NCBI RefSeq assembly: GCF_001544475.1 | Contig: NZ_FCNW02000037.1 | Coordinates: 1-59,418 of the forward strand | Reading direction: 5' to 3' | Origin: Caballeronia humi | GTDB taxonomy: Bacteria > Pseudomonadota > Gammaproteobacteria > Burkholderiales > Burkholderiaceae | Length of the DNA: 59,418 nt | In this document: positions 16,920 to 25,033 of the stretch, in pieces | Position numbering within the stretch: position 1 is the first letter of the stretch | How the letters are laid out: every line of letters starts with the position of its first letter | Position numbers and translations under genes: made by a program | The notes under the pieces: model-generated | The model's database searches: none | Told to the model about the DNA's origin: nothing | The model's input: only the letters and a program-made list of their open reading frames with translations

Positions 16920-17900
16920 ATGAATGCAATTACCCGCTGGACGTTGAAGTGGGAGCACGGCGACGCAACGATCCAGTCGCTGGGCGCAATGCTCGGGCCC
17001 GTCCGCTTCGAACTCGGCCGGGGTCGAAGCATATCGCCTCTATGGGTTGCACCGTGGGACGACGACGCGCAGTGGCCCGGCCTTATGCGGGCGTTGCGCG
17101 GCGAGTGGCCATGCCTCCCGTTTGGTGCCGTCCATCCACCCATCGGCCTGCCGCAAGGTTTCGAGCGACTGGATCCATCCGACAACTGGAATCACGGCTA
17201 TGGATCGAACCATCCCTGGCAACTAGTGGACCAGACTTCGCATATGTTCCGTCTCCGAATCGACTATCCGGACAACGGCGAGATCGAGAGCCTTGAGCGC
17301 GTCATCGAAGCCGATCCCGACGAACCGACGCTGGACGTCTCGCTTACCGTCCGTGTCAGGCGAGAGGCCGTGTTGCCGATCGCCCTCCATCCGACATTTG
17401 CCGTTCCCGCCGAAGGCGTGGAAATTGTCGGATGCTCTCATCAGGCCATCCATACCTACCCGGCTCCGACTGAGCCCGGGGTGTCGAAAATCCTGCCGGA
17501 CCGCGCCGCCGCTTCGCTCACGGCACTTCCAACCGAAACTGGCAGCATCGATGTGACCCGACTGCCTCTCACGGTAGCAACTGAAGAAATCCTGCAGATG
17601 GCAGGGTGCCAGCCCCCTTTTGTTCTGAGATACCCAGCCAGCGGCGCCGATGTCCTGCTCGACTGGAATGCCGAAGACCTCCCGGATGCCTTGCTTTGGA
17701 TCAGTAACGGCGGCAGGGCGCAGTCACCGTGGTGCGGGAGGAACTTCGCACTGGGCGTGGAGCCAGCAAACAGCTTCTTCGATCTCGGACGCGTCGTGGT
17801 TCCGCCTGCCGGCCACCCACTCGCCACGCGATCTGGATTGAGATTTCTCGTTGATCAACCGCGCACCATTTCTTATCGGCTTTCGGTACGGGCAATGTGA
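16920..17900 (+). CDS. Aldose 1-epimerase (galactose mutarotase-like)
   Basis: This 326-residue protein has the galactose-mutarotase beta-sandwich pattern. An N-terminal WTLKWEHGDATIQSLGAML leads to PCLPFGAVHPP and NHGYGSNHPW, and the family histidine lies in VLPIALHPTFAVP. A late glutamate in FALGVEPANSFFD probably gives the catalytic base. It interconverts sugar anomers. The start follows TGGAGGAGGAGCA, a strong ribosome site. It lies 66 bases after the sugar-binding protein gene and probably shares its transcript, giving a small sugar-handling unit without its own permease. Confidence 0.88.
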   Translation: MNAITRWTLKWEHGDATIQSLGAMLGPVRFELGRGRSISPLWVAPWDDDAQWPGLMRALRGEWPCLPFGAVHPPIGLPQGFERLDPSDNWNHGYGSNHPWQLVDQTSHMFRLRIDYPDNGEIESLERVIEADPDEPTLDVSLTVRVRREAVLPIALHPTFAVPAEGVEIVGCSHQAIHTYPAPTEPGVSKILPDRAAASLTALPTETGSIDVTRLPLTVATEEILQMAGCQPPFVLRYPASGADVLLDWNAEDLPDALLWISNGGRAQSPWCGRNFALGVEPANSFFDLGRVVVPPAGHPLATRSGLRFLVDQPRTISYRLSVRAM

Positions 17901-18061
17901 ACTTGGAGAATCGGTCGGCAAGATCGATCTGACACTTGTAGGAAAGTAGCAGTACGCTTTCCGAGTTGTGTGCTTTCGCAATGCCCTGAGCGGGAACTGG
18001 ACCGCGGCGCCGTATAACAAGGCTAGTCACGCGAACTACACTCGATCGGCGCGAAATCCTT

Positions 18062-18970
18062 TCACCGGCCCGGGCTTGCTGGAACCGCCGAATTCTTTTG
18101 ACGCAGCGATTCGGTTGTTTCGCAAAGACCGTCCGCGCGCCAACCCGGCGGCAGGATCACGTAGCGGACGGCGGTCCACACGCTGCCAGCCGACGCGACA
18201 TCGCGCGCGAGGCTCACCCAGTGCTCGAATTCGACGACGAGCGGATTGCGGGAGCGCGTCGGAGTCGTCAAGCCGTAGCGACACGGCTCATCGGCGCGTT
18301 CTTCGACATACGTGCCGAACAGGCGGTCGAAGACGACCAGTACGCCGCCAAAGTTCGCATCGAGATAATCGACGTTCGATGCGTGGTGCACGCGATGCGC
18401 GGAAGGCGTATTGAACACGTATTCGAGCCAGCCGAGTTTCGGGGTCCACGTGTTGTGCAGCCAGAACTGATACAGCAAATTGAAGCTGAGGGTCGCGAGC
18501 ACGATGTCCGGACGCACGCCGAGCCATACCAGCGGCGTAAAGAAAATCGCCGAGCCGGTCAGTTTCCCGGTCAGCCCGAGCCGGTAAGCCGACGACAGCG
18601 TCAACTGGTTCGGCGAGTGATGAACCGCATGCGTCGCCCAAAAGAAGCGGATGCGGTGCGACGCGCGGTGGTACCAGTAGTAGCAGAACTCCTGCCCGAT
18701 AAAAAGCAGGAATACCATCAGCGCGCTGTTGAACGTGACGGTGAAGATCCGGTGATCCCACGCAAGCGCGAAAACGGGCGCCGCCAGCGAAAGCGGCAAA
18801 AAGGCAAGCAGCTTGCGGCCAGCCAGGTCAGTGAGCGAAATCCACACTTCATACCAGTCGAAGGGCGTGGCGCTGTCGCGCTGTCTGCGGGTGAGCATGC
18901 ACGCCTCGATCAGCGAGACGCCAACGACGAACAACGTGACATAGAGCGCGATTTTTCCAGTGGTGAACAT
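18062..18970 (-). CDS. Sterol desaturase/fatty acid hydroxylase superfamily membrane protein
   Basis: A 302-residue integral membrane protein with hydrophobic segments near residues 5-23, 50-72 and 75-95. It has the di-iron histidine motifs of the superfamily: WYHRASHRIRFFW, ATHAVHHSPNQL, and SAHRVHHASNVDYLDANFGG, that is HX3H, HX2HH and HX2HH. These enzymes hydroxylate or desaturate lipids and sterol- or hopanoid-like substrates. The DANFGGVLVVFDRLFGTYVEE block is typical. The substrate is unknown. It is read away from dadA with a 280-base stretch upstream. Confidence 0.92.
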   Translation of the reverse strand: MFTTGKIALYVTLFVVGVSLIEACMLTRRQRDSATPFDWYEVWISLTDLAGRKLLAFLPLSLAAPVFALAWDHRIFTVTFNSALMVFLLFIGQEFCYYWYHRASHRIRFFWATHAVHHSPNQLTLSSAYRLGLTGKLTGSAIFFTPLVWLGVRPDIVLATLSFNLLYQFWLHNTWTPKLGWLEYVFNTPSAHRVHHASNVDYLDANFGGVLVVFDRLFGTYVEERADEPCRYGLTTPTRSRNPLVVEFEHWVSLARDVASAGSVWTAVRYVILPPGWRADGLCETTESLRQKNSAVPASPGR

Positions 18971-19251
18971 GATGGGCGATTGACGGGTTGGGATTGACGC
19001 GTCGTCTGCGGGAAAAAGCCGCTATCGCGTCGGGTGAAGCTAATGTAGTGGGCTCGCCGGTTACAGGCTATGCAAAAGCTATGTCGCCGAATGTCACAGC
19101 GTCGCGTCCGGCGGCGACTGATCGCCTCCTGCTGTTCGCAGATCAATGGCCGCGGAAATCGGCTTCAACAGTTTCCGATTGCGTGCTCTGGACCCGTCTC
19201 CGCCCATCATTTCGTCATGTCTTTACCGCCGACTTTCGGTGAGCGGTGTTA

Positions 19252-19353
19252 TCACGGAAGCGACTCGGTGGGCTTACGCTTGTCGAGCGGGGAGAGCATT
19301 CGCGCCTTGCTGTATAGGTGACAGACGGCAATCAAGGCCAACACGATCGCCAA
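19252..19353 (-). CDS. Candidate 33-residue membrane microprotein downstream of dadA
   Basis: Just after the dadA stop, on the same strand, a TTG codon at 19353 with GGGAGA eight bases upstream opens a frame of 33 residues. It begins with a hydrophobic stretch (AIVLALIAVCHLYSK) and ends in a charged tail (PLDKRKPTESLP). It has the shape of a single-pass membrane microprotein, and its codon use is like that of real genes in the region. It could be translated from the dadA transcript. The non-ATG start and short length keep confidence low. Confidence 0.35.
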   Translation of the reverse strand: MAIVLALIAVCHLYSKARMLSPLDKRKPTESLP

Positions 19354-19378
19354 GGTGAGTTCTCTCCCGGCGTCAACG

Positions 19379-20671
19379 CTAGTTGAGTGCGAAATCGGCC
19401 GGAGCGGGCAACTCCTTGGCATAGCGGAAAACGTTCAGGTCGTCATGCTGAATAGCCGGCCGCCGGCCTGATATCAGATCCGCGAGAAGCTGCGCCGAGC
19501 CGCAAGACATGGTCCATCCTAGCGTGCCGTGTCCCGTATTCAGATAGAGGTTGCGCACCGCGGTATGGCCGACGATCGGCGTGCCGTCTGGCGTCATCGG
19601 ACGCAGTCCAGTCCAGAACGTGGCCTTTGACGTGTCGCCACCACCGGGAAAGAGATCGTTGACGCACATCTCTAGCGTTTCGCGCCGGGCTTCGCGAAGA
19701 CGCTTGTCGAAGCCCACAATTTCAGCCATGCCGCCAACGCGTATGCGCTTGTCGAAACGTGTGATGGCGATCTTGTATGTTTCGTCGAGGACAGTCGAGA
19801 CCGGCGCGCAGGATTCGTCGACGATGGGCGCCGTGATGGAATAGCCTTTCAGCGGATAGACCGGAATCTTGACGATGCCGGCGAGGAAGTTCGTCGAATA
19901 TGAGCCGAATGCCACGACATACGCGTCTGCATGAATCAGCTTGGTGCCGTGGCGCAGACCGACGACTTTGCCGCCTTCGACAACGAGACCGTCGACCTGG
20001 GTGTTGTACCTGAACGTAACGCCCGATTGTTCCGCCAAGGCAGCGAGGCGGGTTGTGAACAACTGGCAGTCGCCGGTTTCATCGCCCGGCAACCGCAGTC
20101 CACCGGTCAACTTATGCGACGTGGCCGCAAGAGCGGGTTCAACCCGAGCGAGTTCGGCTCTCGTCAGCAATTCATATGGCACGTTGGCCTCCTTGAGCAC
20201 GGCAATATCCTTCGCCGCGCCTTCGAACTGCTGCTGCGAGCGAAAGACCTGCAGCGTGCCTCCGGTGCGCCCCTCGTACTGAATGCCTGTTTCAGCGCGC
20301 AACGCCTTCAGGCAATCGCGACTATATTCCGCAAGCCGGACCATGCGGTTCTTATTGATGGCATAGCGCTCGGACGTGCAGTTCTGAAGCATCTGCCACA
20401 TCCATTGCAACTGGAACTGCTTGTCTTCGTCGTCCGGCCTGATCGCAAGGGGCGAATGCTTCTGGAACATCCATTTCACAGCTTTGAGCGGCACGCCGGG
20501 AGCCGCCCAGGGTGCCGCATAGCCAGGCGAAATCTGTCCTGCATTCGCAAAGCTCGTTTCAAGGGCCGGCCCCTGCTCCCGGTCGATGACGGTAACTTCG
20601 TGGCCTGCACGCGCGAGATAAAACGCGCTCGTCACACCAACGACACCGCTTCCCAATACGACGATACGCAT
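19379..20671 (-). CDS. dadA: D-amino acid dehydrogenase small subunit
   Basis: The 430-residue flavoprotein has the ADP-binding fingerprint MRIVVLGSGVVGVTSAFYLA at its N-terminus, then TSFANAGQISPGYAAPWAAPG, and LNTGHGTLGWTMSCGSAQLL near the C-terminus, all diagnostic of DadA. It oxidatively deaminates D-amino acids at the inner membrane face and feeds electrons to quinone. The start at 20671 gives the expected N-terminus. An open stretch upstream would add 54 unlikely residues. No alanine racemase (dadX) or lrp is adjacent. The gene lies beside a DddP-like M24 gene and a Rieske oxygenase cluster. Confidence 0.95.
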   Translation of the reverse strand: MRIVVLGSGVVGVTSAFYLARAGHEVTVIDREQGPALETSFANAGQISPGYAAPWAAPGVPLKAVKWMFQKHSPLAIRPDDEDKQFQLQWMWQMLQNCTSERYAINKNRMVRLAEYSRDCLKALRAETGIQYEGRTGGTLQVFRSQQQFEGAAKDIAVLKEANVPYELLTRAELARVEPALAATSHKLTGGLRLPGDETGDCQLFTTRLAALAEQSGVTFRYNTQVDGLVVEGGKVVGLRHGTKLIHADAYVVAFGSYSTNFLAGIVKIPVYPLKGYSITAPIVDESCAPVSTVLDETYKIAITRFDKRIRVGGMAEIVGFDKRLREARRETLEMCVNDLFPGGGDTSKATFWTGLRPMTPDGTPIVGHTAVRNLYLNTGHGTLGWTMSCGSAQLLADLISGRRPAIQHDDLNVFRYAKELPAPADFALN

Positions 20672-20821
20672 GGCAGCCGCTCCCGGTCTCGAACAAATTT
20701 CTAACAATGCACACATCGGTGCATGCAGATATAAGCGAATGCTATCCGCAATCTGGCAGTTGAAACAACCATTTGAGCGCATGAGCGGCGCCGACGGGGG
20801 AGCCGTGCTTCGTCGGGGCTG

Positions 20822-21030
20822 TGCCGCACGCACACGTCGCGCGGCGAGTCACTATAGGAAGCGGATGATCCGCTGACCGTTGCCGACGTGGACGATCGCG
20901 TCCAACAATTGTGGCGGCCATTTCATCGAGCCGTGACCGACGAGATCCGCCGCCTGGGCGCACAGCATGAGCATCTCCTGATGCTGGTGCCGCACGCTGG
21001 CTGGTGGCTATCGCCCTTCCGTGCGGAGTC
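20822..21030 (+). pseudogene. N-formylglutamate amidohydrolase-like remnant
   Basis: In one plus-strand frame the sequence reads GESL, a TAG stop, then EADDPLTVADVDDRV and QQLWRPFHRAVTDEIRRLGA. The LYxADDPLTVxxVxxRV...WRPFHxAV pattern matches the middle of N-formylglutamate amidohydrolases (HutG family), with TAG standing where a tyrosine codon is expected. The expected following block, an aspartate/asparagine-x-HS motif, is absent, so the catalytic part is lost. The fragment covers about 60 residues of a roughly 270-residue family. It lies in the gap between dadA and the M24 gene. No clear family match is seen in the rest of that gap, up to 21219. Confidence 0.5.
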
Positions 21031-21219
21031 TGCGGGACGCGACTGCGCAGGCTGGCGTGCGCATTCCAGGTAGTCACATCAAGGTGCATGATGTGGACGT
21101 TCCGGCAGACGTGATGGATCGCGTGCGGGCTTATCTTGTTCGAGTTTGCCTCGCGTTTCGATGACGCGAAGAACTTCATGCGCGGCTCCTGGCGAACCCG
21201 CGCATGCCCTCGATCCCGT

Positions 21220-22452
21220 TCAAAGCCAGTCCATTGCGAAGCGGAACGTGGAAAGCGGCGTGCAGCCGTTCTCTGTCAGACGCACTTGCTGTTCGAGCTT
21301 CACGCCTTCCTTGCCGCCTTCATCGCCGATATAGCTCTCGATGCACAGCGTCATGCCGACTTCGAAAACGCCGTCATACCCACGGTCCTGGACGTACGAG
21401 ATAGACGGATATTCGTCGACCATGCCGATGCCGTGCGCCAGGCAGCTATAGCGGTTCTTGAAAAAGTGATCGGGCATCGTCCAGCTTCGTTCGGCGAACT
21501 CGTTGAACGTCATACCGGGCTCGATGAGCGCCATGTTCGTGTCCAGTTGCTCGTACGCGGCCGCGTAGAGGCGTCGCTGGTCATCGGTCGGACGCACGTG
21601 ACCGACTGTCCAAGTGCGCGAGATATCGGCGCAGTAACCAAAAGGACCGACGAGGTCTGTATCGAACGCGATCAGCTCGCCCTTGCGCATCACCTTCGGG
21701 CTGCATTCCTGCATCCACGGATTCGTGCGGTTTCCCGAGGCCAGCAGCCGTGTTTCGATCCATTCGCCGCCGAGCCTGATGTTCTCGAAGTGCAGGTGTG
21801 CCCACAGCTCCTGTTCCGTCATGCCTGGCTGCAACACGTCATACATGCGCTCAATGCCGCGTTCGCACACGTCAATCGCGGCCTGCATCACAACGATTTC
21901 GTCGTCCGACTTGATGGTGCGGGCGACTTCCATGATCGCCTGTCCATCGACCACGCGAATGCCTGCTTCGCTCAGCGCATGCAAACCTTCGGGATCGAGA
22001 CGGTCGACCGCGATCTGCCGTTCGGACGGTGCGTGCTGACCGAGCAGGTCCGCGATCTCGCGTGCCCATTGCCTCGCCTTCACCGCCGCTTCCGGTCCGG
22101 CATTGAAGTAGTTCCAGCACACCGCACTGCGGATTTCCGCTTCGAGGGGCACGTCACTCCAGACGTGCTCGCAATTGTGGAACTCGAAGCCGACTACCGG
22201 TCCATCGGCTACGACCACCACGTAGCGGGTCGGATTTCGTCCGGACCATATCTGCATGTTCGAGGTGTCGGTCGCATAGCGGATGTTGACGGGGTCGTAC
22301 AGGACGATCGCCGGCACGCGGCGCTTGCGAAGCTCGCGACGTACCCTCTCCAGCCGGTAGTGACGCACGCGATCAAGCAGACCCGGCGGCAAGCAGATGA
22401 CGCCGTCTGCCGTCTCCGGCATGGCCGCGTGAAGCGCGGAAATCCCCGACAT
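21220..22452 (-). CDS. DddP-like M24-family enzyme (candidate DMSP lyase)
   Basis: This 410-residue protein has a creatinase-like N-domain and a pita-bread M24 catalytic domain. Two blocks, DPVNIRYATDTSNMQIW and GGEWIETRLLASGNRTNPW, closely resemble DddP, the M24-fold dimethylsulfoniopropionate lyase. Putative metal ligands are Asp264, Asp266, Asp276, His340, Glu372 and Glu387, with Asp346 six residues after the histidine. In characterised DddP the recalled positions are 295, 297, 307, 371, 406 and 421, with catalytic Asp377. Spacing is the same at every step except a 3-residue difference between the histidine and the first glutamate. Ordinary M24 peptidases lack the D-x-D pair. A betaine-type Rieske system is adjacent. 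Alternatives are ectoine hydrolase-like or dipeptidase activity. Confidence 0.8.
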   Translation of the reverse strand: MSGISALHAAMPETADGVICLPPGLLDRVRHYRLERVRRELRKRRVPAIVLYDPVNIRYATDTSNMQIWSGRNPTRYVVVVADGPVVGFEFHNCEHVWSDVPLEAEIRSAVCWNYFNAGPEAAVKARQWAREIADLLGQHAPSERQIAVDRLDPEGLHALSEAGIRVVDGQAIMEVARTIKSDDEIVVMQAAIDVCERGIERMYDVLQPGMTEQELWAHLHFENIRLGGEWIETRLLASGNRTNPWMQECSPKVMRKGELIAFDTDLVGPFGYCADISRTWTVGHVRPTDDQRRLYAAAYEQLDTNMALIEPGMTFNEFAERSWTMPDHFFKNRYSCLAHGIGMVDEYPSISYVQDRGYDGVFEVGMTLCIESYIGDEGGKEGVKLEQQVRLTENGCTPLSTFRFAMDWL

Positions 22453-22528
22453 GAAACTGTCTCCTGACTTGATGTTCAGGCAGTATCAGGATGATGAAAA
22501 AGCGGGTCAACGGCCTTTATTTTCCTGC

Positions 22529-22539
22529 TCGCATGACTT
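22529..22539. promoter_or_regulatory. Repeated promoter motif, copy 1
   Basis: TCGCATGACTT lies 77 bases upstream of the M24 gene start. An identical copy lies upstream of the Rieske oxygenase, on the other side of the LysR gene. Both sit in promoter regions flanking that LysR gene, so they may be part of its operator. Chance is possible for an 11-mer. Confidence 0.3.
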
Positions 22540-22594
22540 CAAATCATTCGATAGCGCATCGTACGTGCGCTGCGAGGCCTCCCTCGATCGCGCA

Positions 22595-23527
22595 TTAGTC
22601 GCGGGTGGCCGGATCGCCCCGCAGCCACTCGATCAGTTGCGTGATTACCGGCGAGATCGTGCGCCCGTGCGGCACCACGACGAAGAACGACTCGGCGGGC
22701 GTCAAGGTGGCAACACCCAGACGCACGAGTTCTCCTGTCATGAGTAAGTGATCGACGAGGCGGCTCCAGCCGAGCACAATGCCTTGCCCGTACCGCGCGG
22801 CCTGTACCGCATCGGTGTACAGGCTGCAACGCAGCACCTTGTTCAGGCGCGTCGGACGGAAGCCCACCGCATGAAACCATTCGGTCCAGTCCATCCAGCC
22901 CTCGCTCGTCGAATCGGATTCGACGAGCGCCATGCCAGCAAGCTGTTCGAGCGATACCGGCACGTCGTTTTCCTTCAGGAACTGTGGCGAACAGACCGGG
23001 AAGATCTCCACATCGAACAACAGCGTTGACGTGCCATCCGTCCACTGACCGTCGCCGTATCGCACCGCCACATCGACTTCGACGTGGCGCAGGTCGGCCG
23101 TAAACATCTGCGTGGTCAAGCGTAGCTGCAGCGGCGGATCGAGCTTCTTCAGGTTGGCGAGGCGAGGGAGCAGGCGGAACTGCGAGAACGCGGCGGTGGA
23201 GGCGAGCACCAGTTCGCGCTGTTCGACCCCGGTCGTCGCCAGACGGTCGAACACGCCTGCGATCTTCTGCATCGATTCGGCCACGACGAGGTACAGCGCC
23301 TCGCCTTCGGTGGTCAACTCGATGGAACGATGCCCGCGGCGAAAGAGCCGGACAGCGAGGGTTTCTTCCAGGAACCGGATCTGACGGCTGACAGCCGACT
23401 GTGTCACGCCCAGTTCGGTCGCGGCAAAGGTAAAACTACTGAGGCGAGCTACCGCCTCGAATTCGACCAAGGCGGTAAGCGACGGGACGATTCTGCGGTA
23501 GCCCTTCGTTGCTCGGAAAGTCTTCAT
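22595..23527 (-). CDS. LysR-family regulator, GcvA-like
   Basis: A 310-residue LysR protein of the GcvA branch. The N-terminus reads RIVPSLTALVEFEAVARLSS, with recognition helix VTQSAVSRQIRFLEETLAVR. The effector domain contains VDVAVRYGDGQWTDGTS, a GcvA-group hallmark. The ATG at 23527 is chosen because the frame upstream is not family-like. The gene is divergent from the Rieske oxygenase gene with 236 bases between, and lies upstream of the M24 gene on the same strand. It is the natural candidate regulator of the oxygenase/reductase operon and perhaps of the DddP-like gene. Confidence 0.93.
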   Translation of the reverse strand: MKTFRATKGYRRIVPSLTALVEFEAVARLSSFTFAATELGVTQSAVSRQIRFLEETLAVRLFRRGHRSIELTTEGEALYLVVAESMQKIAGVFDRLATTGVEQRELVLASTAAFSQFRLLPRLANLKKLDPPLQLRLTTQMFTADLRHVEVDVAVRYGDGQWTDGTSTLLFDVEIFPVCSPQFLKENDVPVSLEQLAGMALVESDSTSEGWMDWTEWFHAVGFRPTRLNKVLRCSLYTDAVQAARYGQGIVLGWSRLVDHLLMTGELVRLGVATLTPAESFFVVVPHGRTISPVITQLIEWLRGDPATRD

Positions 23528-23642
23528 CGTTGTCTCTGATCTTGATGTCGTCGCCGCAGCCGCGCACGCGGGAGAACAGGGATGGGCTCGCATGTTGCAG
23601 TGCGTTTCCGACATCAGCCTATCCGTTTTCAGGACGCGATTT

Positions 23643-23653
23643 TCGCATGACTT
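23643..23653. promoter_or_regulatory. Repeated promoter motif, copy 2
   Basis: A second TCGCATGACTT sits between the divergent LysR and Rieske oxygenase genes. It is identical to the copy upstream of the M24 gene. The next bases are AAAGG here and CAAAT there, so the match covers only the 11-base core. Confidence 0.3.
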
Positions 23654-23763
23654 AAAGGAATGGCAAACGGTAAATAAAGCGCATTGACGGTGCATATTGG
23701 CAAATCAATACTCGGTCCCATGCTCAAGACAGCGCTGCGGCGCGCACCCATCAAGAGGCCCCC

Positions 23764-25026
23764 ATGTCGACCATCATCCCCATCAGAACTCATCGCGAAT
23801 TGCTCGAGAGCCGCGAGGCCGGTCATGGCATGCCGGGCGAATTATTTGGCCGCCAGGACGTGTTCGAAACCGATGTCGAGCTGTTCTTTCACAAGCTCTG
23901 GATTCTGGTCGGCGTGACGGCCGATGTGCCTGAGCCGGGCGACGTCCATACGGTCGATATCGGCAAAGCTTCGGTCATCATCCTGCGCGACGACGACGAA
24001 AACATTCGCGCATACCGCAACGTGTGCCGCCATCGCGGCTCGCGCATCATGAAGCAGCCGGGCAAGGCGACCGTCGGCATGCTCGTCTGTCCGTATCACC
24101 AATGGACGTACGATCTCGACGGCAGCCTGCGCCACACACAGCACATGGGCAAGGACTTCGATCCCGGTTGTCATAGCCTGATTCCGGTTCATGTTAAGAC
24201 GGTCGGTGCGCATATCTTCGTGTGCCTCGCCGACGAACCGCCGACGGATTTCGCAAAGCTCGAAACAGTGATGGCACCGCGCTTCGTGCCCTATGACCTG
24301 ACGCGCACGAAGGTAGCGTACGAGATGGAAATCATCGAGAACGGAAACTGGAAGCTCGTGATGGAAAACAATCGCGAGTGTTATCACTGCTCGGCTACGC
24401 ATCCGGAGCTTGTGAATTCGTTTTTGGCGGAAGACTTCGGTTTCTGTCCCGACGGACAAAGCGAGGACGCGTTGAAAGCCTACGAAGACTACGTGGAGCG
24501 CAACGCGGCGACGCAGGCGGCGTGGGAGAAAGACGGCTGGATCAGCGAACGGTTCGAGTCGGTGGATGAAGGCGTGCAGACGAACTTCCGCACGCAGCGT
24601 CTGGTGATCGCCGGGGCCAACGAGTCCCAGACGATCGACACGAAGGTGGCAAGCACGAAGCTCTTTGGTAACCTTCAGCGTCGTGATCTGGGCGACGTGC
24701 ACATGTGGGGCCACCATTCGTGGACGCACGTGATGAGCGACCACGCGGTGATTGCGTACATCCTGCCGCTCGCGCCCGACAAGACGCTCGTACGCACCGT
24801 TTGGCTCGTGCACGAAGACGCGGTTGAGGGCATCGATTACGACCTGAAGAAGCTGACCGAAGTCTGGGTGGCGACGACCAATCAGGACGCGGAGTTGGTC
24901 GCCAATACGCACAAGGGCACGCAGGATCCGGCCTATCGCCCAGGACCGTTCTCGCAGTTCACTGAAGCCCCGCTGGACGAATTCTCGCGCTGGTATGACG
25001 CGCGCCTCAAAGAACACGGTGTGTGA
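23764..25026 (+). CDS. Rieske oxygenase alpha subunit, glycine-betaine monooxygenase type (GbcA-like)
   Basis: A 420-residue ring-hydroxylating-type oxygenase. The Rieske [2Fe-2S] site is Cys88-x-His90 (CRHRGSRIM) and Cys109-x2-His112 (CPYHQWTYDLDG). The mononuclear iron site falls in ENNRECYHCSATHPEL, with His208, His213 and bridging Glu205. The ECYHC pattern is typical of GbcA/BmoA, which demethylate quaternary ammonium compounds such as glycine betaine or stachydrine rather than aromatic rings. It works with the reductase encoded immediately downstream. The ATG follows AAGAGGCCCCC. The cluster lacks dimethylglycine and sarcosine oxidase genes, so the true substrate may be another methylated onium compound. 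Confidence 0.9.
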   Translation: MSTIIPIRTHRELLESREAGHGMPGELFGRQDVFETDVELFFHKLWILVGVTADVPEPGDVHTVDIGKASVIILRDDDENIRAYRNVCRHRGSRIMKQPGKATVGMLVCPYHQWTYDLDGSLRHTQHMGKDFDPGCHSLIPVHVKTVGAHIFVCLADEPPTDFAKLETVMAPRFVPYDLTRTKVAYEMEIIENGNWKLVMENNRECYHCSATHPELVNSFLAEDFGFCPDGQSEDALKAYEDYVERNAATQAAWEKDGWISERFESVDEGVQTNFRTQRLVIAGANESQTIDTKVASTKLFGNLQRRDLGDVHMWGHHSWTHVMSDHAVIAYILPLAPDKTLVRTVWLVHEDAVEGIDYDLKKLTEVWVATTNQDAELVANTHKGTQDPAYRPGPFSQFTEAPLDEFSRWYDARLKEHGV

Positions 25027-25033
25027 GGGCCAT

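Noticed and set aside
15606..17900. Complete sugar ABC transporter operon
   Set aside because: Only the binding protein is present. No permease or ATPase gene was found nearby.
21061..21160. Short plus-strand frame reading IPGSHIKVHDVDVPADVMDR
   Set aside because: It looks protein-like, but it has no start, no clear family and only about 33 residues, so it is not listed as a gene.
21136..22467. 443-codon plus-strand open frame
   Set aside because: It is antisense to the DddP-like gene, which has full family motifs.
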